This document shows, in pieces, positions 9,727 through 21,875 of a stretch of 64,000 nucleotides of DNA (its first letter is position 1; every line of letters begins with the position of its first letter). This DNA is from Moniliella sp. 'wahieum'. Its lineage: Eukaryota > Basidiomycota > Moniliellomycetes > Moniliellales > Moniliellaceae. Made by a program: the position numbers and the translations under genes. Under the pieces are notes generated by a model that searched no databases, had not been told where the DNA came from, and was given only the letters and a program-made list of their open reading frames with translations. The stretch is from assembly GCA_003971905.1 (NCBI GenBank), contig RSEE01000026.1, forward strand, positions 186,001-250,000. The letters run 5' to 3'.

Positions 9727-12700
9727 TCAACACCACAGACAATCATATTCAATCCAAACAAGATCAAGGAGCAGCCCGACTACCAGAGAGCCGCCCTGAA
9801 CGGTTTGAGCGGGAAGCAGGATATCCTGGCGGCCGGGCGGCCGTATACGCCAGCGGCTGCGAGGGCGTATACGAGGCGGGCGAAGAAGGAGCCAGGGCTG
9901 GAGCTGGCGGAGGAAGCTGGCCGAGTGAAGGAGTGTAACGGGATGAGAAACGAGACCAGCTGCTGGTGGACGGGCACCAGGGTTGCGCGCACCGCGCCCT
10001 CCCTTGCGACGGATCGTGGAGCGCATGGGCGCATGAGTCGCTGAAGAGAACATCTTGCTCAGTTGCTGCTTCATCTCAAGCTGCTGCGAAAGGAATTCCT
10101 GTGTGCCTGGCCGCATCCTATGTATGTTGTGTCAGTTTTGGAAGAAAACAACAAGGTGAGCAAGGGACGTACCGCAACAGCCGCATGATGACCTCTTCGT
10201 TAGAAAAGTCGTCCTGCCCTCTCTTTTGCTCTTTGCGCTTCTTGATCGTTCCCAGCGAGCGCTGGTTCATACGCTCTTGGATCGTCCCAACCTGTCTGCC
10301 CCGCCTGTTGTCGGAGGGATACTTGCATCGCTTTGGCGCATTGGAGCATCAGCTCGTCCGTCGACAGGTCGTGCAACGTCTCGTATTCGTCCAACTCGCG
10401 GAAACGGTGATTGTGCAGCACCTCGGGTGGAAGTCCGTTGAACTCGTTCGTGTCCGCATCCGGGCAAGAAAGTAGTTGCGTGTAAATCCTTTCCACTTCA
10501 TCACTATCGCCACTTCGTCATGAGACAGTTGCCGCATGTCAGATGGCTCGTCCGACAGCGGCGGCAATAGAATCCCCTGCAGTGTGATGAGTAACTGTTT
10601 CCACACCTTGGTAAGTACCGTAGTCCGTTCTTCCGGAGAGGTTCTCGCTTAACGTGGCCAGCACCTGGTCCAAATAGTCAAAGAGCGGCGCGATCGCGTT
10701 CTCAATTTCCGCATCGGTCAGTTCGGTCTTTTTGCTTTTCCCACCCAATGAACTTTTCCGCGGTCGGCGGCGCGACAGGAGGGATGACCCCCTCAGAGCT
10801 CGTCGTTGCAGCCCAAGCCGAGGCGGCCATGTCCTTTACCAGGTTCATGCCCCGTCCAATGTTGAGCTGGGCAGTAGAAGCGACAAGAGAGGGTGTCTTA
10901 ACCAGCGCTTTGACCGTTTGGGGAGAGGCAGTGCCGGATAAAGAGGCTGATTTGGTCTACAATCATCCGCACCATTTCGCTCTCAGCCCGCTGAGCGAGC
11001 GGAAGGCTCGGCCAAAGTAGAACAGGATATCATCCCTCTCCTTCTCGACCGAAATGCGGAGAAGGAGTTTGCCCTGGGTATCAAGTTCGAGCCAAATGTC
11101 GTGAGACTGCATGTCAAGGAACACGCTCGGGTCCAGCTTGATCTGAGTGCGGCCACAGGGAGAACGCTGGTTTCCCTTGCGCTCCCACACAATCAGTGTA
11201 AGCCACATCGCTTGTTCTTCGACCAGCACGTCAAACGCCTCGCTCCACTGTGGATCGGGTGTTTCGCAAATGATACGCGTCTCGCCCAAAGGCTTTCGCC
11301 GCCCCTCGTCCACCAATGCAACATAGGTGTCGAGCCTGGCTGTGCTGGCGCCACTGGAGGAGAGAAGACCTTCGGCTTGGACGACCTTGACAGTGAAGAG
11401 GAAGAGCTGCTTACCACCCTGCGTTAGCATCGTGGGTGCAGGCTCAAACTCCTCGTCTTCGGGCAACGCCGTAGCGTGCTGCGTCACGATCCGTGCTTGC
11501 GTATCGGCATCGATCTTGGTGTAGAGTGAGTCGAGAAGATGCCGGGCCTTTTGGATATTGTTGAGCTTGACACAGCTGGCAGGCTGAAGATCAAATTGCA
11601 CCACCTTCTGTTCTCCTCGCAGCGTCATTTTCGCCCGCTCCATCCATGCCGTCATCACCTGGGTCTCGCCCTGGCTTGCCTCTTGCGGAGCAACGGAGGC
11701 AGCAAAAATCTCCATCTTGAACATGTCCTCAATCCGGTGACAGTACTGTTCCACCGCAGTACTCACTGTTTTGGCCAAGGAGGTTTTGAATAAAGCCAGG
11801 GTAAACTTGTCGGGCCACTTGAGGGAATCGATAAATTCAAGAGGTTGATGGAGCGCAGTAAAGAGATCGTCAATTGAGCTGGAATGGTAGGCATCCATGC
11901 TATCAATCGGCTGGAACGTGTCGGCGCGCACCGCGTTGTCCACCCATTCGGGCGTCTTCTCGGACGTACGGAGAAGCCAATGCTCAATGTGCGGTTGGAA
12001 CCAGGCCACAATGTTAAACTCCCACTGCAATTCTGGACAGAAGACCTTGAACATCTTGCGCAGTTCCCCTAGGGCCTTGTAGAGCGCAAAGATGTCGTCA
12101 AACGGTGTTCCATCATCCCGCAACGCCTCGTCTACCACCGCAATCTTGTATGTTCCCAAGTCAGCCCAGTAAAGTGGTACTTGCTTCTCCAGTACCAGTG
12201 GGGGGAGGTCCAGCCTCGGCCCCAAGATTGGTTCGGGATACTGCTTGCTCAAGCGCTTAGTGCGCTTGTGAAGCCAATCGTACAACTTAAGCAAGAGGGC
12301 CGTGTGATCCCCTCCCATCTCAAAGATGTCGGTCGCGACAGAAGTGTACTCTTGGATAGCTTGGATCTGGATCAGGTCCCTTAAGTCTTCAATCCGCGCC
12401 TCCAGGAGAGCGGTCGCCGTTTCCCCAAGGAGGGAGTAGACTGATTCGGCGAGCTCGGCCCTTTGGTAGATCTCTCCGGCATCTTGATGATCCTGCAGAG
12501 CGCGGGTGAGTTCTTCAAGCGTGATTTGGAGGACACGGGTAAAGGTCTCCTGAAGGAGGAGCTGTTCCCTTCCCATCCACTCGCTGGGCATCTGGTCCTC
12601 GATCGCCTGCTGCACCCGATTTGTTACAGCAGAGACACAATCAATCGGGATGCTGATCGGGCCGTCTTGAAGATTCCAGCGCTCCAGGACGAGTTGGAGG

Positions 12701-13881
12701 TGGGCGAGGCGGGTAAAGGGTGTGCGAATGCGCCATACCTCAGCCGCGTATGAAAGCAGCTCGACATGATCTGAAGTGAGGATGGTCGTCTCCACGCCCG
12801 AGTCGTCGTCGCAGTTGGCAATCATCTCCAAGTCGGCGTCAAGGCAGAGGCGGAGGGCTTTCTGATAAACCCGCACAGGGTGTTGAGGAATAAACACGAA
12901 CTCATCTGAAGCCTCCCTCGGCAGGTTCCTCGTCTCCCGATGCTGAATCAGGTCAGGGTTGTTGGTGCACAGCACAGCGATGCGCTGAGAGAGATAGTCC
13001 AGCTCGTTGCTCTTCCACGCCTTCCAGGGCTCATCTGCCTCAAAATCAGTGCGTCGTCCAGGCCAGACATCTCCCAAGTTGACATTCTTGGAAGCGTGCT
13101 TCAAATCAGCCAGAGCGGCAGCATCTGTGCACTCCTTGCGGACCGAGTCAAGATCCAATAGGAGCTGGTGGTCGCTGACGCGCATAAGGCGGGCAATGGT
13201 GCGGAAAACGGGGTGCCGATCGGCTAGCTGCGTCACGGGCATGGTCAACACCGACACAGGCGCCGATGAAGCGGGTATGCTTGAGGTAGAGGGAACGTGG
13301 CTGAGGGGGGGCTCCTCCAGCTTGGCAATGTACGAGTCAAGACGAGCGACGATCACATCCTTGTTTGAGCCCATGAGGTCGCGCGCGCCGAGGCGCATGT
13401 GAAGCAGCGTGTCGCGAACAAGACGCACAAACTGAGCAACCATCCAGTTGAGTTGGTTGAGCCACTCCTGGCCAGCAGGTGCTGCAGAGCGGGCGGCAGA
13501 AAGATGGGCTTGGGCCTGGGTGGCAAAATGAATAATGAGCGTCTCGACTTTGCGCGAGTCTTTGAGCGAGCGCTGGAAGTTCTTCTCGACAAACTTGCCG
13601 TAAAAGCTAGCAAAGACGGCGCGCAGCTGCTTGTCGAGGTAGGCGGGGTCACGGCCCATAGCCACGTCACCGAGACGCTCGCCCAGGCGCTTGAGGAGCT
13701 TCTCAGGGTACTTGACGTCCTTGCCGCTGGTCATGATCTCAGAGATGGCGGCCATGCTTCGGTGGCCGTGACTGGCAAGGGGCTTGGAGGAGGCGGAGGA
13801 GGCAGCAGAAGTGGATGCAGACACGCTGGGGCCGAGCGAGGGCTCGAGCGGGAGCAAGAGGCAGTGCCAAAAGGCAGCCAT
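9727..13881 (-). CDS. Munc13/Ync13-like protein (MHD1 - C2 - MHD2)
   Basis: Large fungal UNC13-family protein, expected to act at the plasma membrane in exocytosis or septum integrity, as Ync13 does in fission yeast. The main frame, 10963-13881, is about 970 residues and unbroken. A helical N-terminal half (YPEKLLKRLGERLGDVAMG) leads into the MUN/MHD1 core (YTSVATDIFEMGGDHTALLL). A C2 domain follows (FLFTVKVVQAEGLLSSS, DTYVALVDEG, DPQWSEAFDV). After a frameshift comes MHD2 (ENAIAPLFDYLDQVLATLSE, KVWKQLLITLQGILLPPLSD). An intron at 10118-10172 splits LLR from MRPGTQEFLSQQL. Start: ATG 13881 is used. A 38-nt intron at 13891-13928 would instead join an upstream exon beginning at ATG 14000 (MARDDEPSDGDVYIVG). 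The C-terminus beyond about 9950 is uncertain. Confidence 0.85.
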
Positions 13882-15809
13882 CACGAGGTACTGGCGCGGG
13901 AGGCAGAGCGTCAGCGGCGGGTATCTACCCTACACAGCGCGACCGGAGCAGCACCTACAATGTACACATCCCCATCCGACGGCTCGTCGTCGCGTGCCAT
14001 GGCGGAAGGAGGGCGGCGGGTGCGCTGCTGGTGGTGGTGGTGGTGGTGGTGGTGGTGGTGGCGGGCTGCGTCGCGCGGGCACATGCGCCTGGTCTCCCCG
14101 TCGCCGCCGCGCCGTCCGCGCCGCCGCCACGGGCACCCACTCGCATCGGACTTGGCTGGCACACATAGGGTTAGGGTTACGTGGAGCACAACTACGCCGC
14201 CCCGCACGGTGCCAGCCAGCGGGCCTGCAATTTCATCGGGCGCTGCCTGGTTCCGCCAGCTCGCGCTCTGCTGCTCGGCCGATCGTCTGCCTGTCAGCAC
14301 CGCATCCATCTCAGGCCAGGTGCGCCCGCCTGGGGCCTCCGAGGGCCTCCCGAGGCCTCCTGAGGCCAGAAGCAGAGCGCCTGGCGTGCCTCAGGAAAGC
14401 TCCTGTGCCCAGCGTTGGAGTGCAGGGTGAGCCTCAAGCCAGCGGTCTCTGCCGCCCGTCCTACCATGGCAATGGGGCTATATTCTCTGCTCACACGCGC
14501 GTGCTCATATATAGATGTGCATTGTTGTGTCTGCCCGCCTCCCCAATCGCCTTCAGCTTCTTGTTGAGGTTGCACACCTTCTTTCCCAGCGAGTTTTAAA
14601 ACGAGCCTCAGATGTCGGCTATAATGCCCGCTGCGGCAGCCGACGCTGCTGGGGGGGACCAGGCATGGTCTTTCTCCGGACGCTGAGCCCGGAATGTCGT
14701 AGACATCTCATTCAAACACGCGTCAGTCAGGTTAGATAGCGAGAGAGAGAGAGCGGACACCTTATCGATTATCCATGCTGCGGATATCGTCCGCGGCCCG
14801 GCATGGTCGCATCGACTCATCGGTGCGATGCTTTGTGCCCATCGCCCCCAGTCTTGACAGAACTCTTTCGCCTCTACGCCCGCTCGGTTTAACGTTCAAC
14901 TATAGGATCTGAAGCAGGACCGAACGTACGTGGCTCCGATCGGCGGTCCAAGGGGTTGTACCCCTAAACTGCAGGGGGGAATCCCACCTCAGGACTCCCC
15001 TCATGATGCATGACAGCCCCGCAGCATAACAAAAAAGGACAAGCCTTCGTACGATGACAAAATACATTTCCTACGACTTAGGTGGCTCTCAAGGTTCTTC
15101 CTCGTCAACGTTTTTAGACCCCCCCTCTTCAGTAAGCGTGCATCTCGGTTCAGAAAGCGCAGTGAACCACTACTTTGTTGGGATCTCACGAGGGGAAGAA
15201 AGCCCGTCCATGTGAATACCAGCCACACTTGCTCCCGTGGTATCCTTTTCGGCGGGTGTCCACCGCGGAATGTCAGCGACCAGTGGCAAGTTTGGTTATC
15301 GTCGTCGTCGCCATCGTCTTGTATACAATCTCTGGTCCCTGTTTGGCCTCTGTCTACGTCTGACGGACGATCAGAACCATTTTCAATGCATCTCTTTTCC
15401 ATCCCGGGTGGACGTCGAACTTACATTAACGGCTGATCCCTTTCTTGTATCGTACAGCTTCAATTAGCCCCAGGGGAGGAGGCGGGAGGAGGGATGGGGC
15501 TGACGTAACGAGGGCCGTCCGCGAGGTCCGTGGAGAGGGCAGGCGCAGGCACAGCGGTGCCTGGCGTTGCCGGGCGTGTGCGCAGGCTGCCCCCCGCGGC
15601 TGCTGCAATGTTCAAGGGCGGCTGAACGTTCAACCTCCGTCCCACCTGCCTGCACACACGCTCTGTACCGCCCGGGCCCAACGTTCAACGTTCAACCCGA
15701 ACCCTGCACGCCAGGCCCATCGAGCGCATTGGCCCTGCGCAGCTCCAACCAAAGCACTCCGCCGCCAGCCAGCCCCATCGCCAGCCCCATTGCCCCCATC
15801 CCGCCCGCC
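13882..15809. other. divergent intergenic region
   Basis: This is the shared 5' region of the Munc13-like gene (-) and YAK1 (+). It holds a (TGG)n tract, a short TTAGGG-like motif at about 14166-14180, CCTGAGG/AGGCCT patches near 14330-14375, and AACGTT heptamers near 15678-15695. A minus-strand frame at 15001-15402 matches no family I know. Confidence 0.55.
14028..14061. repeat. (TGG)n microsatellite
   Basis: About 11 uninterrupted TGG triplets. Read on the other strand it gives poly-His, poly-Pro or poly-Thr in different frames; none is needed to explain a conserved gene. It could fall in a 5' extension of the Munc13-like gene. Confidence 0.9.
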
Positions 15810-18800
15810 ATGTCCCGTGTCCTGCCCGCCTCCGTGCAAGACGGGCCTGGCGCTGCGCATTCTTCCCACCCCCCTCTGCCACACCCTGCCCATGCCCCGC
15901 ACCACGTCTCCTGGGCCGCGCTCGCCCCCCCCGCAACCGCCCCCAGGGCTACTCAGCGGACGCCCATCTCGTCTCTGTGCCGCCAAACCAGCACGCTGAT
16001 GGTGGCGGCGGCGAGGACGACGGCGAGGAGGAGGACGACGACGACGATGACGATGATGATGAGGAGGAAGAGGAGGAAGAGGGAGAGCGCCCGTCGCGTA
16101 CATATGCCCCCCGGCAGCGCCTGCCTCCGTGCCCTCGCCATCCCCAGCAGCAGCCCAGACGTCCTACTCTTACCGCCCCCACCTCTCAGTTGGCGAGGAC
16201 GCGTCGAGCCGCGCCTCCCGCATGTCCCCTGCTCCTTCTAACTCTTCCGCTGGCGCATCCGAGTGGGGAGGTCTCAGCAGCCGTCTCGCTGCTCTCCGCA
16301 TGTCGGCCGGAAGCGCCGTTCAGCGTCTACTAAGTCCACGTACTTCCGTGTCTGAGGCACCGCATCCCTCTTCGTCCACAACAGGGCCTGGTTCCAGCGA
16401 TGGAAGCGCCATCTCCCCCGCACTTACTCCGCATGCTGGCCCTGCTCCTCTTGTCCACCCCCCCGTCTCGCCTGTCGCTCCAGGAACGCCTGACGTGCAC
16501 ACCCTGTCCCTCTCGCCCACCTATGAGGACACGGATACCGAGGACGATCCCTTCCACGTCGCACGTACCAGTTGGAGCTGCAGCAGGCACAGCGCGCGCC
16601 CTCCGATCCCGCTGTCGGATCCGCATCTGCGTCTGCGCCTCCATTGGGACCATCGAACGTGGGGACAACCGCTCCCTTCTCCCCTTCAGCTGATGCCACG
16701 CCCGAACAGCCGGGACCCTATCGCCCACTCCAATCGCGCATGGACAATCAGCACAATCGCCGCGACGCTTCTTCCTCCAACACACATCACCATCGATCCT
16801 CCACCCACTACGACACCCCCCCAGTTACCCGCCCCGGAGCACCCGACCCACGCGCTCGTCCTGCCAGCCCAACTGGGAATGGACTGGCTGTCCCTCCTAG
16901 CCGCACTGCCTCCAGGGGGGTGGGTACCCCCTCACCTTTGGGTCCTGGCTCATCTGTTGGGTTCCGGCGGATTAGCGCATGGAGGGAGCTTAGGCCTGAC
17001 CGCGCCAGCAGCATCGGGTACTCATCGTCTAATGGATCCCAATCCTCCCAGCGCATCTTCCAGCACCTCCACCGCCCCTGACCATTCCCCTCTTGCAGGG
17101 AGCGAATTCATCTCTCCCCTCAAGGCCCTCTCGGTGTATTTGCACCACACCTACCATTTGATCAACCCTGACGACTTTCTTTATGACCTTCCCTTTGCCC
17201 CACGCAAAATTTACACCAAGCCCGGCGATCCAAAGCACAACTTGGGGAGGGATAATCAGTCTCACGACTTGATTCTTTGGCAACATGGGTGCATTCAGGC
17301 CGATGGGGTAGCCCAGGATACACAACCCGGTGCGATTGATGATCCTGCTTCGATCGCAGCATCGGTGCTAGCTCACGGGGACGAAGAGACGGAAGGGGCT
17401 CTGCCCAATCGAAAATACCTGATCTTGTCGCTTTTGGGATGCGGCACATTTGGCCAGGTCGTCAAGGCCCAAGAGTACACACCAAGGAGGTGGTGGCAGT
17501 CAAAGTGATCAAGAACAGACCCGCGTACCGGTCTCAGTCGGCCCAAGAGGTGCGGCTACTTGCGCTGCTCAATCAGGTGTGGGACAAGGACAACTCTCAT
17601 CACATCCTCCGATTGCGTCCGCCTTATCCTGGCCGCGACGGCGGCGGCTTTACTTCTGCCAACCATCTATGCATTGCGACTGAACTGCTCAGCCTCAACC
17701 TCTACGAGATTATTCGCCAAAACAATTTCAAGGGCTTATCCACCGGCCTGACCCGTGTGCTGACCGTGCAATTGCTTGAAGCACTTGTTGTGCTGAAGCA
17801 CGCGCGAATCATTCACTGCGACATTAAGCCAGAGAACATTTTGCTCGAGCGGCTGCAACCGCCCAAGATCAAGCTGGTGGACTTTGGTTCGGCCTGCTTT
17901 GAGAACCGGACGGTGTATACGTACATTCAGTCGCGCCACTACCGTGCGCCCGAGGTTTGCTTGGCACTCCGTATACAGCGGCGATTGACATGTGGAGTTT
18001 GGGATGCGTTGTCGCCGAGCTCTTCCTCGGCCTGCCCATTTTCCCTGGCACGTCCGAGTTCAACCAAGTGACTCGGATCACTGAGATGTTGGGCAACCCT
18101 CCCGAGTACATGCTGGAGCGTGGCCAGCAGACCCGCGAGTACTTTGAAGTTTTTACTGATCGTACCGGTAGGAGAACGCATCGGGTCAAATCTTTGGATG
18201 AGTGGATTAGGCAACACCCGGACCAACACCCGCGCGAGCGGCCTTCGCATCGGTACTTTGCTGCGACCGAGTTGCACGAGTTGATTCGGACTTATCCTAT
18301 GGCCCCGCGTGGCGGACGCGCAGTTGATGTGGAGGGTGGTATGTCTTTCTCTGACAAACCTTTGCGAGTTGGAATGGCCTGTTAACGCGTCCCTACAGAA
18401 CTTCACAATCGAGAGTGTTTTACGGACTTCCTCGAGGGACTACTGCAGCTTGATCCCTTTGAGCGCTGGACCCCTGCCCAAGCACAGCAACATCCTTTCA
18501 TTACAGGCAAGCCATGGACCGCTCCGTTCGTACCTTTGCCCGAGACAGGGTTGACTGCCGGAGCGAGTAACTCTGCTGCAACGGCTGCCGCAGCCGGGGC
18601 TGAGGCTTGGCCCCAAGGTACGGCGGCTCAAGCTCAAGCACTGTCCCAACGGGCTCAGGCCCACGCCCAACAGACCCTGGCCCAGGCGCAAGCGCAAGCC
18701 CAAGCGCAAATCCAGGCTCAAGCTCAAGCCCAAGCCCAGGCCCAAGCGCAAGCTCAAGCGCAAGCGCTCTTTGCTCAGGCAGCTGTCGAAGCCCAACGGC

Positions 18801-19820
18801 AAGCCGAGATCCAGCGACAAGTGCAGCTCCAAGTGCAGCAGATGGAGATGCAGCGCCGCGCGAGGCAGCAAACGGGTATGGCCAATCCTGCCGTGGGCGC
18901 GCGGGACGAGTCCAACAACCCTTACCACGCCATGCTTGGCCGTCGCCATGCGATCGAGGCAGCTGTGGCGGCTGCCTCGGGGCTCTCCCATCTCGTCTCC
19001 GACAAAACCATGGGACACCGTTCCGCAGACTCTAGGGTCTCCTCGCCTCTCGCCTCGGAGACGACCACACCCAATGTGTCTCCTTCCCGGCGTCGGTATG
19101 CGGGGGAATCCAGGACGGCTCGCCGAGCCGCCCGGGAAGCTCGTTCGGCCGCGAATGCTCTGACAGAAAACAATGCCGAGCTCGCACTCTTGATGCGGAA
19201 CACTACCCATGGCCGAAGTGAGGCGGAAAACGGTTCGGGGGTGCTACTCCCGACTCGCGCTCCCCGGAGATTCTGATTCTTACTCGGACGAGTACGACGA
19301 TTATTCTTCGGGGTCGGGGTCGGGGTCGGGTTCCGGCTCCGGCGGCTCCGAATCTGGGTCGTCCGATGGTTCGTCTGTCTCGGGCTCCGAGGGGGGATCT
19401 CAGTCCTACCCTGCTGGCTTGAGGCAGGGCGCTGCCCTCTGCGTGGATGTCGGACATTGAAAATGGCACAGCCCGGCCGGGAAGGAGGTATGCACCCCTG
19501 CCACAGCCGAGGCGGCTGCCACCACACCCACTTTGTCTCCTGCGCCTTCATCTCTGTTGGGCTCCACAGTCGATGGGACTCGTACGGCACGTACCGTCGT
19601 CCCTACCATCTGCCCTCGGACCCGAGGAGGAGGACGAAGATGAGGAGGAGGATGAATACGAAGAGTGTACGCCCGCTCCTGCAAGCGACGTCCCACTCCC
19701 ATAATGAGCCTCCCCTCGAACACGCCCATCGCCAATCCTGGACCCAAGCCGGCTCATGCCCGTCACTTTTCCTTGGCCGATGCCTTGCCCTGGGGCCGCT
19801 CACGGAACTCGCGTGGCTAG
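15810..19820 (+). CDS. YAK1: DYRK-family protein kinase Yak1
   Basis: Ser/Thr kinase of the Yak1 branch of DYRKs, a growth antagonist downstream of PKA/TOR in yeasts. ATG 15810 ([12 protein letters not shown]) begins a long disordered N-terminus with a poly-Asp/Glu tract at about 16015-16085. The kinase domain starts at [20 protein letters not shown] (P-loop), with AVKVIKN (lysine), [13 protein letters not shown] (HCD in place of HRD, usual in this branch), [19 protein letters not shown] (DFG and the autophosphorylated YxY loop), and Yak1-typical [20 protein letters not shown]. An intron at 18339-18398 precedes [20 protein letters not shown]. The C-terminus carries an Ala-Gln tract, a Ser-Gly tract, an acidic stretch and [18 protein letters not shown] before the stop at 19818-19820. 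Frameshifts at 17482 (C run short) and 17955 (T run short) break the kinase domain; more lie in both tails. Confidence 0.9.
18679..18768 (+). repeat. Ala-Gln dipeptide-coding repeat in YAK1
   Basis: A run of CAA/CAG alternating with GCN codons encodes about 15 Ala-Gln pairs, within a longer Gln/Ala-rich segment. Third positions of the Ala codons vary (GCC, GCG, GCT), which argues for selection on the peptide and against recent slippage. Confidence 0.85.
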
Positions 19821-20172
19821 GTTGTGTCCCCCTTTCCCCAAATCCTTCCAGGTGTAGCATATCTCTGTTTCTGATTTCATGTCGTCTTGCTGGCGATGGT
19901 TCTGGTTTATGTATTTCCTCTGCCGGCACACTTTTGGCTACTACTCACCAGGAGGGTTGCCCCTACCTATGCATAGCATATCTGCTGTTGGGGCATGCAG
20001 TGAGTAACATGGTGCAGTTGATGAGAGATGCGATTGGCTCGTTCGATAGAGAAGCCAAGTAGGAATATCAGCTTGAAATTGAAGAAGAGAACAACCGTAC
20101 CGTACTTGAATCATAGTAACCGGGTATGAAAACGTAGTGGGGATGCAGAGTCGTCGCAGGCTACACAGGCTT
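19821..20172. other. intergenic, between convergent 3' ends
   Basis: This 350-base stretch between YAK1 (+) and the methyltransferase gene (-) presumably holds both 3' UTRs. Nothing else was recognised. Confidence 0.6.
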
Positions 20173-21159
20173 TTAGCGGTAGCGCGACGATAGAGACGCA
20201 TCAGATGCGTTCCCTTTCGACGATACATCTCTGCCGCTCTGGATCATCGTCCCGTCACGTTGACCAAGTCAAACTTTTTCTTGAGCAGGGTAAAGAAGCG
20301 CTTGTCGGCCTTTCTGCGCTTTTGGTAGCAAAACAAGATCTCTTGCGTCGGACCTTCGCCGCAGGGGCGGGTCAGAGCATAGAGGGTGTCAACCAAGGGT
20401 TTGGAACGCAATTTCTAGGTATACACAGTCGGCCAACAGCATCACATCGGGCTTGCTGGGCACATTGACGGCAGTGGTTCGCCCCACACCAGCTCGCTGA
20501 CATGGACCGGATCACGTTTGCCTGTGTTCAGCTCCACGTTTTCCTGCATCAGGGCCATCATAGCGCTAGCACATTACGGCCCACAAGCTTGGTCAGTTCC
20601 GTCGCTTTGGCAGTCAGACGCCAGCCCCCCGTATCCTACGCACCTCATGTCCGTCACCCATACTTCGGCGCCTAATTGCAATCGGGCTGCCAGCAGACCC
20701 AACAAACCTGTCCGGCTCCCAGTTCGACAACCGTTTTGTTCTTCCAATCCAGCGTCGTGTGGCATGTGGGAAGCAAGGTAGGCACCCAGCCGCTGCGGCG
20801 GGCCATACACGACCGCCACAGCCACGGCTCACATCCAGCTTGAGCAGCACATCAAACGAGGTAGGCCGAGCGCAATCACAGGCGGCTCTTCGGCCGGCGG
20901 GGTGGGCAGCGGGGCCACCCAGCAACATCGCTCCCTGGGTGGGGCGCGGTGATGGGCACCGCATCAAACCAGCTTGGGCGTCAAGGTAGGATCGGTGTGG
21001 AAGTAGCGGACAACGCGCGGCGGTCAATAATGGACTTGCGCTGGTTGGGGACCAGGCCATCGGTGCTTTCGCGAGAGCTAGTGGATCCAGTGTCCGACAG
21101 GGCTCCGTACGCGTCAAAGTGACGCGTCCCATGGGCACAGCCTCGCGCTCGTCGGCCAT
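20173..21159 (-). CDS. EFM6: Efm6/METTL21-like protein-lysine methyltransferase
   Basis: Class I SAM-dependent methyltransferase; yeast Efm6 methylates a lysine of translation elongation factor eEF1A. Recognisable pieces in order: MADEREAVPMGRVTFDAYGA at the start, FDVLLKLDVSRGCGG, KTVVELGAGQVGLLAARLQL (motif I, SAM binding), GAEVWVTDM (motif II), MLLADCVYLEIAFQPLVDTL (contains the DxxY motif), and ILFCYQKRRKADKRFFTLLK near the C-terminus. The frame switches at least six times, so no single reading frame covers the protein. ATG 21159 is chosen because the conserved N-terminus begins there; the open frame continues upstream. The stop is taken at 20173-20175. Family assignment is firm; Efm6 rather than another METTL21 relative is likely from the C-terminal motif. 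Confidence 0.78.
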
Positions 21160-21875
21160 GTCAAGGTCCGCGGGGCGCTCGATGAGGCGCAAACCAAAGG
21201 CGACGTCATGCTGCAACGAACGAAGGTGGACGGATGGAAGGGGAGGGCAGCCATGGCGCGTCGGCAGGTGGGCTGGGTGGGAACGAGATGGAAGGCGGGA
21301 AGCCACGGAAGGTATGGGAAGGGAGGGGCCGAGTGCCGGCAGAGGCAGGCGGCGGCGTGCGGTGGCCCGACGGATGCGTGTGTGGACACCGGCGGGCTAG
21401 CCCATTCCAATTCGGGCGATCCAAATTAAAGGCCGTCCTTATAAATGCCCTCACCCTGATGTGTGCTCAGAACGACGCATGTCGGGGCGCACGTGGAACG
21501 CACTGGAGGCCGTGCCCTCGTCAGCACATGTGCGTCTCTCTGTTTTCTCGCATGTGGACACGCTGGCAGCTCTTTGCGCCTCCCATCGGCCCGCCGCTTC
21601 CATTCTTCCAGACTCCTCTTCTAATGCACTGGCTTCAGCTGCAACTGGAAGCGCGAAGCTTGGTTATTGCATGCATGATCGGGTTCGATCGGTGATCACT
21701 GCACACAATTCCGCCCTCTGCAGTGATGCACGTGACTGAATTGACGAGCAACCGGCAACCGTCGAACGCCGCGGAATAATAGTCGCTCATAACCTTTGCG
21801 CGCACGCACTGGCCGCATTTGTCGTACGCCACCACCATCGCCACCATCGCAGTTACCACCACTGCTCTCGCCAAG
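21160..21875. other. divergent promoter region
   Basis: This lies between the methyltransferase gene (-) and CWC24 (+) and presumably contains both promoters. An ATGCATGATC-type palindromic patch lies near 21668-21698. No gene is visible. Confidence 0.5.

Noticed and set aside
13911-14309. Minus-strand frame with a poly-His run
   Set aside because: The His run is one reading of the (TGG)n microsatellite; other frames give poly-Pro or poly-Thr, and the surrounding residues match nothing conserved. Only its last part might be a 5' exon of the Munc13-like gene.
15001-15402. 133-codon minus-strand frame upstream of YAK1
   Set aside because: No recognisable domain and no coding-like residue pattern; probably part of the YAK1 promoter region.
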